A DNA stretch of 64,000 nt from positions 558,001-622,000 of the forward strand of contig CAVSWC010000013.1 of NCBI GenBank assembly GCA_963731585.1, written 5' to 3'. The notes beneath the pieces are model-generated. The model ran no database searches, had not been told where the DNA came from, and saw only the letters and a list, made by a program, of their open reading frames with translations. A program made the translations under genes and the position numbers. Positions 38,149-46,741 of the stretch are shown piece by piece; positions within the stretch are counted from its first letter, which is position 1, and each line of letters opens with the position of its first letter. The DNA is from CANKHA01 sp963731585. Lineage in GTDB: Bacteria > Pseudomonadota > Alphaproteobacteria > Rhizobiales > Xanthobacteraceae.

Positions 38149-39654
38149 TCAGGGCCCTTCTTGGAACGCCTTTTCGCGCGTCCTTCTCAGCGCGGGCGTG
38201 ATCACCATCAGCACCAGGCCGGCCGCGATGATCAGCATCGCCGCGCTCACCGGGCGGGAAACCAGAACCAGAGGGTCCCCGCGCGAGATCAGCAGGGCTC
38301 TGCGGAGAAACTCTTCCATCATTGGTCCGAGCACAAAAGCCAGCAGGAGAGGCGCCGGTTCAGCATCAAGCTTGCGGAAGACGTATCCCAGCAGGCCGAA
38401 AAACGAGAGCACGTATGCGTCAAAGTTCGTGTTGTTGAGGCTGAATACCCCAATGGCGCAGAATAAGATGATGGTCGGATATAACAGGTGATACGGAAAG
38501 CGGATCATCATCACCCATATTCTGATCAACGGCAGATTCAGGATCAGCAACATGAGATTGCCGATCCACATCGAGACGATCAGCCCCCAAAACAGCGCCG
38601 GCTGTTCACCCATGACGGATGGCCCAGGCTGAATACCCTGGATGATCATGGCGCCGACCATCAATGCCATCGTCGGATTTGACGGAATTCCGAGCGTCAG
38701 CATCGGAATGAACGAAGTCTGCGCGCCGGCATTGTTCGCTGCCTCCGGCGCGGCCACGCCCTCAACGGCGCCGCGACCGAATTCGCCCGGGTTTTTCGAC
38801 AATCTCTTCTCGAGGGTGTAGGCGCCGAAGGCGGCAAGTAGCGCGCCACCTCCCGGAAGGACGCCAAGTAGCGAGCCGAGCGCGGTTCCCCGCAGGATCG
38901 GTCCGACGATGCGCTTGCAGTCCTCCCGGGTCGGCATCACGCGGTCGATGGTGCCGACGCTGACCCGCCGCTCAGAACCGTGCTCCAGGTTCGCGATGAC
39001 CTCGCCCACGCCAAACAACCCCATCGCGAGGGCGACAAAGCCTATGCCGTCGACAAGCTCGGAGATCCCGAAGGTGTATCGGACAGCGCCGGAATTCACG
39101 TCGGTGCCGCTGATCCCAAGCAACAGCCCGATCAGGATCATACCGAAGGCGTGCAGGAGCGACCCGTGAGCGAGGACGATCGCTGCCACAAGCCCAAGCA
39201 CCATGAGCGAGAAATACTCTGCCGGGCCGAAGGTCAACGCCACCTCGGCGAGCGGTGGTGCGAACAGCGCGATGATTAAGGTCGCCACTGTTCCGGCGAA
39301 GAAAGATCCGATGGCCGCGATGGCGAGCGCGCGTCCGGCCTTGCCTTGCCGAGCCATCTGGTAGCCGTCGAGCGCGGTCACGACGCTGGAAGCCTCGCCG
39401 GGCATATTCACCAGAATGGCCGTCGTCGACCCGCCGTATTGCGCGCCATAATAAATGCCCGCCAACATGATCAATGCCGCGACCGGCGGGAGCCCAAAGG
39501 TCAGCGGGAGGAGCATGGCGATCGTGGTGACCGGGCCGAGGCCCGGAAGCACGCCGACAGCGGTCCCAAGACAGACGCCGATGAAGCAGTACAGCAGGTT
39601 TTCCAGACCGGTTGCCGTCTGAAGACCGAGCGCCAAATTGGCGAAGACCTCCAT
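38149..39654 (-). CDS. tctA: Tripartite tricarboxylate transporter, large membrane subunit TctA
   Basis: 501 residues from ATG 39654 (a GTG one codon earlier is possible). Twelve-helix TctA: GVLPGLGPVTTIAMLLPLTF near the N-terminus, IYYGAQYGGSTTAILVNMPG (the signature) and LGVLPGGGALLAAFGAY, followed by FIPMLTLGIPSNPTMALMVG. The frame is intact. It is the channel subunit of a sodium-coupled, binding-protein-dependent importer. Order on the minus strand is tctC, tctB, tctA, with tctB ending three bases before tctA. Close to the phthalate-type operon, with a related candidate operator before tctC, so uptake of an aromatic dicarboxylate is the favoured guess. Confidence 0.96.
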   Translation of the reverse strand: MEVFANLALGLQTATGLENLLYCFIGVCLGTAVGVLPGLGPVTTIAMLLPLTFGLPPVAALIMLAGIYYGAQYGGSTTAILVNMPGEASSVVTALDGYQMARQGKAGRALAIAAIGSFFAGTVATLIIALFAPPLAEVALTFGPAEYFSLMVLGLVAAIVLAHGSLLHAFGMILIGLLLGISGTDVNSGAVRYTFGISELVDGIGFVALAMGLFGVGEVIANLEHGSERRVSVGTIDRVMPTREDCKRIVGPILRGTALGSLLGVLPGGGALLAAFGAYTLEKRLSKNPGEFGRGAVEGVAAPEAANNAGAQTSFIPMLTLGIPSNPTMALMVGAMIIQGIQPGPSVMGEQPALFWGLIVSMWIGNLMLLILNLPLIRIWVMMIRFPYHLLYPTIILFCAIGVFSLNNTNFDAYVLSFFGLLGYVFRKLDAEPAPLLLAFVLGPMMEEFLRRALLISRGDPLVLVSRPVSAAMLIIAAGLVLMVITPALRRTREKAFQEGP

Positions 39655-39657
39655 CAC

Positions 39658-40131
39658 CTATTCTCCGATCCCGCTGAACCAGGGACCGATCAGCGGCATC
39701 GGAATTCCCATGCCGATGACGAATACAATCACGCAGAATGCGACGAGAGCCGCCATGCCCAGCAGGGGCAGCCATCCGAGGCGAAACCGCTCGCTCGCTG
39801 CGGCACATCCGAGCACAAGAACGACGGCAGCGAGCAGAAGGCCGGCACGATTGATGAGAATCCCGAATGCGGCGATGGAGCCGAGCACGAGCAGCATGGG
39901 CTTCCATGCGAAGCGATCGACGAACTCGCCCTGGCGAAAGAACGAGCGCACCACAATGGTGACGCCCACTGCCGTCAGCAGCAGAGCAACTGCCGTGGGA
40001 AAGTAGCCCGGACCCATCCGTGCCGCCGAGCCGAGCGCGTAGTTGCGTGCGACCACGAAAGCCGAGAGGCCGATGACGATGTAGATGACGCCCGTCCAGA
40101 AGTCCTTGCGCGTCGCCACCGCAATCCGCAT
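39658..40131 (-). CDS. tctB: Tripartite tricarboxylate transporter, small membrane subunit TctB
   Basis: 157 residues with four predicted helices: DFWTGVIYIVIGLSAFVVA, MGPGYFPTAVALLLTAVGV, AWKPMLLVLGSIAAFGILI and LPLLGMAALVAFCVIVFVI. The helix-1 to helix-2 motif ALGSAARMGPGYFP is the TctB signature. Its stop codon abuts the tctA start. The small subunit pairs with TctA in the inner membrane. Confidence 0.93.
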   Translation of the reverse strand: MRIAVATRKDFWTGVIYIVIGLSAFVVARNYALGSAARMGPGYFPTAVALLLTAVGVTIVVRSFFRQGEFVDRFAWKPMLLVLGSIAAFGILINRAGLLLAAVVLVLGCAAASERFRLGWLPLLGMAALVAFCVIVFVIGMGIPMPLIGPWFSGIGE

Positions 40132-40243
40132 TTTTGGCGTTCCCTCAAGCGCGCGCTCACGTCCAAGCTCGGCCGGCCACCATCCACCGGCGGGGCGCTC
40201 CGGGAGAGAGCGGCGGAAAGCGCTCCACCTTGCAGGGGCAAGC

Positions 40244-41230
40244 TTATTCCGGCTTCAGGCCGGCCGCCTTTACTGCTTTCTCGACGCGCTCATTCTCCGC
40301 GTTGATCGCGCGCCCATACTCTTGCGGTCCGTTCCAGGCCGCTTCAATGCCCGAGGCCGTGAAGCGTTGCAGCACTTCGGGCTGCTTGAGGACGGCGTTC
40401 ATCTCCGAGGCGATCTTCTCGATTGCCGCGGCAGGCGTACCGGTTCGGGCGAGCACGCCGATGATCACGGCAAAGTCGAATCCTGGAATGGCATCGGCAA
40501 TGGGCGGGACGTCGGGCGCCTGCGCCGAGCGCTGGCTTGCATTCGTGGCGATCAATTTGACCCGGTTGTCCTTCAGAAACTGCGCAAGTGAAGGATAGGC
40601 GGAAATGAGAACTTCGACTTGTCCACCGATCAGCGCAGGAACGGATTGGCCTGAGCCTTTGTAAGGGATATGGGCGAGGTCGAGACCGAGGGCGGCTTTC
40701 ATCGCTTCCATCGTGAGATGGTGGGAGCTGCCAATGCCGGAAGACCCGTAGTTCAGCTTTCCGGGATTGGCCTTCGCATAGGTGATGAATTCCGTGAGCG
40801 TCGATACCGGAACCTTCGGATGAACCGCCAGGAACAAGGGCGCGCGTGCAACCGTGGCGACCGGCTGAAAGTCCTTGTCTCTGTTGTAAGTGAGATCCCG
40901 GTAGAGCAGGGGGTTGATGGAAAACATCGATCCATCCGTCACCATGAAGGTGTAGCCGTCGGCAGGGGAGTTCGCGATGACCCCGGCCGCCACATTGCCG
41001 TTCGAGCCCGGCCGGTTCTCCACCACGACGGTTTGGCCGATTCGCTCCTGGAGCGCTTGGCCGACGACCCGCGCGACCGTGTCCGGCAACCCTCCCGGCG
41101 AATAGGGCACGACGAAGCGAATCGGTTTGTTCGGGTATGTCGCCTGCGCCTGAGCCGGCCAAGCACAGAGCGCCGTTGCGCTAACGACGAAAGCGGCGGT
41201 CACGATCCGGCGGCGAGAGACCATGTTCAT
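40244..41230 (-). CDS. tctC: Tripartite tricarboxylate transporter binding protein TctC (Bug family)
   Basis: 328 residues from ATG 41230, with GGAGGGAGGAAACGG upstream. Arginine-rich n-region (MNMVSRRRIVTAAFVV) and cleavage at AQAQA. Classical Bug/TctC motifs: YPNKPIRFVVPYSPGGLPDT, VVVENRPGSNGNVAAG, NYGSSGIGSSHHLTMEAMK and YKGSGQSVPALIGGQVEV. Unlike the six FYxGK-type orphans in this window, it is followed directly by tctB and tctA, so it is the cognate receptor. The two water-binding loops (around S45 and the GSSHHL region) bind a carboxylate in known Bug proteins. The 203-base gap after the MarR gene holds its own candidate promoter. Confidence 0.95.
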   Translation of the reverse strand: MNMVSRRRIVTAAFVVSATALCAWPAQAQATYPNKPIRFVVPYSPGGLPDTVARVVGQALQERIGQTVVVENRPGSNGNVAAGVIANSPADGYTFMVTDGSMFSINPLLYRDLTYNRDKDFQPVATVARAPLFLAVHPKVPVSTLTEFITYAKANPGKLNYGSSGIGSSHHLTMEAMKAALGLDLAHIPYKGSGQSVPALIGGQVEVLISAYPSLAQFLKDNRVKLIATNASQRSAQAPDVPPIADAIPGFDFAVIIGVLARTGTPAAAIEKIASEMNAVLKQPEVLQRFTASGIEAAWNGPQEYGRAINAENERVEKAVKAAGLKPE

Positions 41231-41359
41231 CCGTTTCCTCCCTCCACGAATTGACACTCGGGAAGTGCGCCCTTTTCATCCGGCTGCGCGAGACTTCGCG
41301 CGCAGCTTTGCTCGGCCTGGATCCGCTGCCTAGCGGCAGCTTCTTGGTCCGGCTTGTAA

Positions 41360-41388
41360 AACTTAGGTTGCTTATTAATCGGGGTCAA
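41360..41388 (-). promoter_or_regulatory. Candidate tctC promoter with degenerate MarR-type operator
   Basis: Read on the minus strand, TTGACC (41388-41383), a 17-base spacer and TAAGTT (41365-41360) form a plausible sigma-70 promoter. The sequence at 41361-41376 (plus strand ACTTAGG TT GCTTATT) has one perfect and one weak (4 of 7) arm of the palindrome found at 44182, and it overlaps the -10 in a similar way. Confidence 0.45.
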
Positions 41389-41433
41389 CGAGGATTGCCG
41401 CCCGCCTAACGGCAACAGCCCTGCACGCCAAGT

Positions 41434-41964
41434 TTAAGAAATATCGAGTTCGGACTCCGCCGTCTCGTCGACGGCGACAGGCTCCAGGTTGCGTTGAACC
41501 GCTGCAAGGAATCCCAGAAATAATGCCACCTCCCGCTCGGAAAACCCCGCGGTAGCGGTATTTACGACCTCTCTTGCGAGCGGGAGCAGTTTACTCTTTA
41601 AGCGCTGTCCCTTAGCAGTGAGAAATACGTTCTGCTTCCTGCGATCGGCATCATTTCGCACACGTTTGACCAGTCCGCTTGCCTCCATCGCAAGGATAGC
41701 CGTCATGGTCGTTGGTTCGCGCGTGCCGATCCTGCGCGACAGCTCGCGTTGCGTGAGGCCGTCTTCGTGCCAGAGCGCGCGAAGGAAGTACCATGTGCCC
41801 AATGTGACGTCGTGCGACTTGATCTTGATCTGAAGGTATCGTTGCAAAGCGCGGTGAGTCATTCGGACCTGATAACCGACGCTGCGCTCGAGCGGCAGAT
41901 CGTCATCGGCCTTGGCGACTGCCCGGGAAGGCGAACTTGATGTCTTCAATTTCGGGGATGCCAT
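41434..41964 (-). CDS. MarR-family transcriptional regulator
   Basis: 176 residues, starting six bases after the oxidoreductase gene's stop. Winged helix: LTQRELSRRIGTREPTTMTA as recognition region, LEASG-type helix MEASGLVKRVRNDADRRKQN with the wing DRRKQNVFLTAKGQ. N-terminal YQVRMTHRALQRYLQIKIK is the dimerisation helix. Such regulators usually repress degradation genes until the aromatic substrate binds. It is last in the reductase-dehydrogenase-regulator operon, so it would control its own promoter. The palindrome ACTTAGGGACCTAAGT on the divergent promoter is the obvious target candidate. Confidence 0.92.
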   Translation of the reverse strand: MASPKLKTSSSPSRAVAKADDDLPLERSVGYQVRMTHRALQRYLQIKIKSHDVTLGTWYFLRALWHEDGLTQRELSRRIGTREPTTMTAILAMEASGLVKRVRNDADRRKQNVFLTAKGQRLKSKLLPLAREVVNTATAGFSEREVALFLGFLAAVQRNLEPVAVDETAESELDIS

Positions 41965-41970
41965 GCAGTT

Positions 41971-43179
41971 CTAGTCCGCCACTGCCGCGACCTGGTGCTT
42001 GAGCATCATCGTCCGGCCGCCGTCCTGTGCCGAGCGAAGGATGGCGAGGCAGACCTCCAGCGTCGCGCGCGCCCATTCACCGCTGTGCAGCGGCGGCTTT
42101 CCGTTCGTCGCGGCCTCGTAGAGCTCATCGATGACTTCCGAGCGCGGTATTTGCGGCGGCGGCAGCGGGTCGAGCCGCTGGGTTTCGTCCGCATAGATTA
42201 TCACGCCGGAGGGCAGCGGACGCAGGTCGGCTTTATCGCAACTTACGACGACGAATCCGAAATGCTGATGCTGCAGGCCGGATATGGGGGCGGGGGGCTT
42301 GTAGGCCGTTCCGCCATAGTTGCGGGCGCTTTTCAGCGCCGCCTCAACGTCCGAATTTGCAGCGGAACCAAGCGCCCGGCGCGCTGCGCCATAACGGCTT
42401 GGCGCTTTTTGCTGGCCCATTTCGTCGATCCCGCCCATCAATTCATCGCTATCGAAATGGCCATAACCGCTATAGGTCGCCGAGGCGAAAGCTCCGGTTT
42501 CAAAGCTGAGGAGAGCGGAATAAGCGCCCTCGGTCCGCCGCGCCTGATCCCAGGAGCCGGTCGCCGCGCTCACGGTCTTGACCCGGCCGCCGCCGATCAA
42601 CCGCACGATGTCAATCTGGTGCGCAGCCTGGCTGAAGACGACACCGCCGCCCTGTTCCGTGACAAGCTCCTCCGGCCGCCGGGGACGGTAGAGAAAATCG
42701 GTATAGTTCAGCGCGCTGATCATCCGCACAGCGCCGAACTCACCGCCCTTGATCAGTTCACGCACCCGCTGTATCGGGCGGTTGAAGCTGTGGCTGTGTC
42801 CGACGATCAGATGCGTGCCGGCTTTCCGAGCGGCATCAATCATGCTGTCGCATTGCTCGATGGTAATCGCTATCGGTTTCTCGACCAGCACGTGCTTGCC
42901 GGCTCGGGACGCAGTCTGAACGTGCTCCGCGTGCATTTGATGCGGAGAAGAAACGTAGATCGCCTCGACCTTCGGGTCGGCGCAAAGCTTTTCCACCGTT
43001 TCATACGCCGGCCCGAACTCGGACGTGAACAGCGCTCTTGCCTCCGGCCGCGGATCGGCCGCCGCACACAGCCTCACCCGCGGATCGGCGGTGAAGGTCG
43101 GCAGCATGAGCGTAAAGGCACGGCCCAGGCCGATCACGCCCAGTTTCAGGACGCGCTTCTGCCTGTTCTCATCGGTCAA
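41971..43179 (-). CDS. Gfo/Idh/MocA oxidoreductase, probably a 4,5-dihydrodiol-phthalate-type dehydrogenase
   Basis: 402 residues from a TTG at 43179, overlapping the reductase gene by 11 bases. NAD site KLGVIGLGRAFTLMLP, then IYVSSPHQMHAEHV and VLVEKPIAIT, with the substrate-domain motif MISALNYTDFLYRPRRPEEL and VVFSQAAHQIDIVRLIGG. This region resembles, from memory, the phthalate dihydrodiol dehydrogenase (Pht4/OphB), itself a Gfo/Idh/MocA protein. Together with a Rieske oxygenase and PDR-type reductase in the same locus, oxidation of a cis-dihydrodiol to a catechol-type dicarboxylate is the likely job. A sugar-type dehydrogenase remains possible on family grounds alone. Confidence 0.8.
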   Translation of the reverse strand: MTDENRQKRVLKLGVIGLGRAFTLMLPTFTADPRVRLCAAADPRPEARALFTSEFGPAYETVEKLCADPKVEAIYVSSPHQMHAEHVQTASRAGKHVLVEKPIAITIEQCDSMIDAARKAGTHLIVGHSHSFNRPIQRVRELIKGGEFGAVRMISALNYTDFLYRPRRPEELVTEQGGGVVFSQAAHQIDIVRLIGGGRVKTVSAATGSWDQARRTEGAYSALLSFETGAFASATYSGYGHFDSDELMGGIDEMGQQKAPSRYGAARRALGSAANSDVEAALKSARNYGGTAYKPPAPISGLQHQHFGFVVVSCDKADLRPLPSGVIIYADETQRLDPLPPPQIPRSEVIDELYEAATNGKPPLHSGEWARATLEVCLAILRSAQDGGRTMMLKHQVAAVAD

Positions 43180-44129
43180 TGGTGATCTCGTCTGATTTTG
43201 CGCGGGACACGCAGATCATGATGTGATCGTTGCGCTCACTATTGGTGAGCACGAGATCGCGGTGATCTGCTTCACCCGCGACGAGCTTGGTCTTGCAGGT
43301 GCCGCAGGTTCCGCTTTCGCAGGAACTCGGCGCCTCGTGGCCCGCTGCCCTGATCGTTTCCAGGATCGTTTTCTCGGCAGCCACTTCGACGATGGCGCCG
43401 GAACGCGCCAGCTTGACTCGAAAGGGCCGATCATTGGGCTTGTGGGCTTCCGCGTCGCTGAAGGCCTCGAAATGGATTTGCGAGGCGTTCCAGTGTCCGG
43501 TCATATCCCGTACCGAATCCATCAGTCCTCGCGGTCCACAGCAATAGACATGACCACGGGGATTCTCCAGCACGGGCCATAGATCGAGGGCCTTATCGAG
43601 CTCGCCACCATCATGATGCATAACGACCTGACCGCGAAAGTCGGGGGTGGTGAGCTGTTGGTAAAATGCGGTCTTCTCTTTGGAGCGCGTGCAGTAATAC
43701 AGCTTGAATTTCGGCCCTGCGCTACTTTTGAGGTGGCGCATCATCGACAGGATAGGGGTAATACCGATGCCGCCCGCGATGAATGTGTAACCGGCGGGGC
43801 TCGGCACCAGAGGGAAATCGTTGCGCGGAGCAGTCACCAAGATCTCGTCGCCTTGCTTGACGTCGTCAACCATGCTGACCGAACCGCCGCGCCCGCCCGG
43901 TTCGCGCAACACCGCAATGACGTAGCGCTCTTGTTCCGCGGGGTCGTTGCAGAGCGAATATTTCCGGATCATGCCGTTGGGGGCGCGCACCGAAATATGC
44001 GCACCAGGTGAAAATTCCGGCAACCCGGCACCATCCGCGCGTCGTTAGTTCGAAGGAACGGATGTCCGGCGTCTCGGCCGACGCCCGGGAGACCCGCAAG
44101 GGCAGCGAAGGAATTTCCGGTTCGGCCAT
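43169..44129 (-). CDS. PDR-type ferredoxin reductase (FMN, NADH, C-terminal 2Fe-2S), one +1 frame break
   Basis: Class IA oxygenase reductase of about 320 residues. After the ATG at 44129 the frame gives SFELT; one extra base near 44042 breaks it, and the next frame resumes RADGAGLPEFSPGAHISV. FMN loop RKYSLCNDPAE, NAD site AGGIGITPILSMMRHL with CCGPRGLMDSV, and plant-type ferredoxin CESGTCGTCKTKLVAG...CVSRA with four cysteines at the C-terminus. It passes electrons from NADH to the Rieske oxygenase encoded divergently at 44241. It is the first gene of a reductase, dihydrodiol-dehydrogenase-like, MarR operon, in the phthalate dioxygenase reductase pattern. Confidence 0.9.
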
Positions 44130-44153
44130 GATTCTTACGCTCTCCACACGGGA

Positions 44154-44184
44154 TTGACAGCAACCCGCTGTTCTAGGGTAAACT
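44154..44184 (+). promoter_or_regulatory. Candidate promoter of the Rieske oxygenase gene
   Basis: TTGACA (44154-44159) is a perfect -35 hexamer; TAAACT (44179-44184) is a reasonable -10 at a 19-base spacing. The -10 overlaps the left arm of the palindrome at 44182-44197, as expected for a repressor site, and lies 57 bases before the start codon. Confidence 0.5.
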
Positions 44185-44197
44185 TAGGGACCTAAGT
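44182..44197. promoter_or_regulatory. Perfect inverted repeat, candidate MarR operator
   Basis: ACTTAGG GA CCTAAGT: seven-base arms with a two-base centre, the size and spacing usual for MarR dimers. It lies in the 111-base divergent region between the reductase and oxygenase genes and overlaps the candidate -10 of the oxygenase promoter, so one protein could control both directions. Confidence 0.6.
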
Positions 44198-44240
44198 ATT
44201 TCAAGACCCTGACCGCTGACGCCGTTGACGGGAACGTGCC

Positions 44241-45530
44241 ATGCTGACAGCCGAAGAAAACGACCTTCTGTGCCGCGTCGAGGGCGATGCGCCGATGGGC
44301 CAGCTCATGCGGCGGCACTGGATTCCAGCCTGCTTATCGGAAGAGGTGACCGAGCCGGACGGAACTCCGGTTCGCCGCAGGCTTCTTGGCGAGGATCTTG
44401 TCGTGTTCCGCGACAGCGACGGCCGGCTTGGCGTGCTGGACGAATATTGCCCGCATCGCCGCGTCTCGCTTGCCTTCGGCCGTAATGAGGAATGCGGACT
44501 GCGCTGCCTCTATCACGGCTGGAAGATGGACGTGGAAGGCAACGTGCTGGAGATGCCTTCCGAACCCGCCGCGAGCGGCTTTGCCGAGAAGGTGAAGCAC
44601 AAGGCCTATCCGGTGCGCGAATGGGGCGGCTTCGTCTGGACCTATATGGGACCGGCGGAGACGATGCCGGAATTCGAGCCACCGGCTTTCGCGCCGACCG
44701 AGCAGACCCGCGTCAGCGTGGTCAAGATCCACGTTCCCTGCAATTGGGCGCAGATCCAGGAAGGCCAGATCGACTCTGCCCATTCGTCCACCTTGCATGC
44801 ATCGGACATGCGTCCGGCCAAGGTCGACAAGGCGAAAGCCTTCGATACGCATTGGGTGCGGCCGTCGACCGACAAATCCCCGCGCATGGAGGTGGAGCGC
44901 ACCAGCTTCGGGTTCCACTACGCCGCCATCCGGCGGCCGATCACCAATGCGCAGACGCACGACTATGTCCGCAAGACCGTTTACATCGCGCCGTTCACGG
45001 CACTGATTCCGCCGAACGAGAGCTATAACGTTGCGACGCTGCTAGGGCCTACCGACGACACGCATACGGCCTTTTACTTCATTGCCTGGAGTGAAGAGCG
45101 CGGTACCGATCAGGAAGCCTGGCGCAAGTTCAATGTGGCGCGCCCGGGCATCGACCTGGATGCCAACTTCAACAACTTGCGCACGCGCGAAAATAACTAC
45201 CTGCAGGACCGCAACGCGATGAAGCTCGGCAACTCCACCGGCATCAGCGGCATTCCCAATCAGGATATCGCCATGTGGGTCACCATGGGGCCGATCGCCG
45301 ATCGCTCGCGCGAGCGTGTCGGCGCCAGCGATCTTGCGGTCGTCGAATTTCGCCGCCTCATGGTCGAAGCCGCGCGTCAGATGCAAGCCGGCGGACCGGC
45401 ATTGGGCACCACTGAGCCTCACATCCCGCAGGCGACGATCAGCTCTTACGAGGGCGTCGTCCCGAAGGGGGCCGACTGGCGCATGCTCAGGCCCGGGCAG
45501 GACGTTACCGCAAAGGAGCGCGTCGCCTGA
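44241..45530 (+). CDS. Rieske ring-hydroxylating oxygenase, catalytic subunit (phthalate 4,5-dioxygenase-like)
   Basis: 429 residues. The Rieske 2Fe-2S ligands are C70, H72 (EYCPHRRVSLAFG), C89 and H92 (RCLYHGWKMD). The mononuclear iron site is in QIQEGQIDSAHSSTLHAS, where the aspartate and two histidines have the usual D..H....H spacing. The one-component alpha subunit without a beta gene, the N-terminus ENDLLCRVEGDAPMGQLMRR and the partner reductase class match the phthalate 4,5-dioxygenase group, which also includes demethylases such as vanillate-type enzymes. Aromatic dicarboxylate is the best guess. The candidate -35/-10 and palindrome lie directly upstream. A bicupin gene follows after 55 bases. 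Confidence 0.9.
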   Translation: MLTAEENDLLCRVEGDAPMGQLMRRHWIPACLSEEVTEPDGTPVRRRLLGEDLVVFRDSDGRLGVLDEYCPHRRVSLAFGRNEECGLRCLYHGWKMDVEGNVLEMPSEPAASGFAEKVKHKAYPVREWGGFVWTYMGPAETMPEFEPPAFAPTEQTRVSVVKIHVPCNWAQIQEGQIDSAHSSTLHASDMRPAKVDKAKAFDTHWVRPSTDKSPRMEVERTSFGFHYAAIRRPITNAQTHDYVRKTVYIAPFTALIPPNESYNVATLLGPTDDTHTAFYFIAWSEERGTDQEAWRKFNVARPGIDLDANFNNLRTRENNYLQDRNAMKLGNSTGISGIPNQDIAMWVTMGPIADRSRERVGASDLAVVEFRRLMVEAARQMQAGGPALGTTEPHIPQATISSYEGVVPKGADWRMLRPGQDVTAKERVA

Positions 45531-45585
45531 GGCGCGAACGATTTCCGAATTGCCGTCATGAATAAAATATCGGTGAGGACGTGAT

Positions 45586-46716
45586 ATGAGCGAAGCGACA
45601 CAGCCGCGCTACGGGGTCGATCCCTATCTGGATTGGGTGAAGCAGGAAGGTCTTCCGATTGCCGAGGACTATGCACTCGACCTTTTCGAAGTCGAGACCG
45701 CGGAATGGCCACGCTATGGAGTCAAAGGGGCGGCGGCTCACCTGAAAGGCCGCGGCGACTTTTGCAACATGTTCGTGCTCGAGCTGCCTCCGGGGAAATC
45801 GACGATACCGCAACGGCATCTCTATGAGGATGTGTATTACGTGCTGGAGGGCCGCGGCAGCACGCAAATTGAATTTGAGGACGGGCAGAAGCGCAACTTT
45901 GAGTGGGGTCCTAAGAGCCTGTTTTCAATTCCGCTCAACGCGAAACATCGGCATTTCAACGGCAGCGGGAGCGAACGTGCATTGCTGGCGACCACCACCA
46001 ACTTGCCGATGATCATGAACGTCTTCCACTCCGAGCAGTTCGTCTTTGACACGCCGTTCGATTTCATCGATCGCGCAGGCAAGAGCGAATATTTCGCCGG
46101 CGAGGGCGATCTCATCACGGTGCGGCCGGGCAACCACATGTGGGAAACGAATTTCGTCTCCGATCTAGCGGCGATCGAGCTCAAAAGCTGGGGCGACCGC
46201 GGTGCCGGCGGCACCAACATCATGTTCGTGCTCGCCGACGGCATCATGCATGCGCATATCTCCGAAATGCCGGTCGGGACCTACAAGAAGGGCCATCGCC
46301 ACGGCCCGAGCTTCCACGTCATGTGCGTGACCGGCCACGGTTATTCGCTGCTGTGGTTCGAAGGACAAAAGGATTTCCTGCGCGTGGACTGGAAACACGG
46401 GACGGTGTTTCCGCCCGCCGACCAACAATTCCACCAGCACTTCAACACCAGCAATCATCCGGCGCGTTATCTGGCGACGGCGGTGGGTGGCTTGCGTTAT
46501 CCGGTTATGGTGACGCAACGCAATGCGCTGCTTGGCAAAGAAGGCCAAAAGCAGGGCGTATCACTCAGCTTGAAGGAAGGCGGCGGGCAGATCGAATACG
46601 AGGATCAGGACTCGCGCATCCACCACATCTGGCTGGAGGAAATGAAGAAGAACAACGTCACGCCGCGGATGGAACATCTCATTCCGTCGGTTTCGCCCAC
46701 GGCGGTCAGTGCATAA
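45586..46716 (+). CDS. Bicupin protein (paralogue of 24074-25309)
   Basis: 376 residues. Cupin 1: RHLYEDVYYVLEGRGSTQIEF with PLNAKHRHFNGSG; like its paralogue, motif 1 reads HLY in place of HxH. Cupin 2: YKKGHRHGPSFHVMCVTGHG with the late QQFHQHFNTSNHPAR, giving three histidines for a metal. The shared family words with the paralogue (EDxYYVLEGRG, HRHG, FHQHFxTS) show common descent. It is co-directional with the Rieske oxygenase (55-base gap) and probably part of the same transcript. In phthalate clusters this place often holds a decarboxylase, so a decarboxylase or ring-cleaving dioxygenase role is a reasonable but unproven idea. Confidence 0.85.
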   Translation: MSEATQPRYGVDPYLDWVKQEGLPIAEDYALDLFEVETAEWPRYGVKGAAAHLKGRGDFCNMFVLELPPGKSTIPQRHLYEDVYYVLEGRGSTQIEFEDGQKRNFEWGPKSLFSIPLNAKHRHFNGSGSERALLATTTNLPMIMNVFHSEQFVFDTPFDFIDRAGKSEYFAGEGDLITVRPGNHMWETNFVSDLAAIELKSWGDRGAGGTNIMFVLADGIMHAHISEMPVGTYKKGHRHGPSFHVMCVTGHGYSLLWFEGQKDFLRVDWKHGTVFPPADQQFHQHFNTSNHPARYLATAVGGLRYPVMVTQRNALLGKEGQKQGVSLSLKEGGGQIEYEDQDSRIHHIWLEEMKKNNVTPRMEHLIPSVSPTAVSA

Positions 46717-46741
46717 TGCCGGGTCACGCGCTTCGCCCTCG

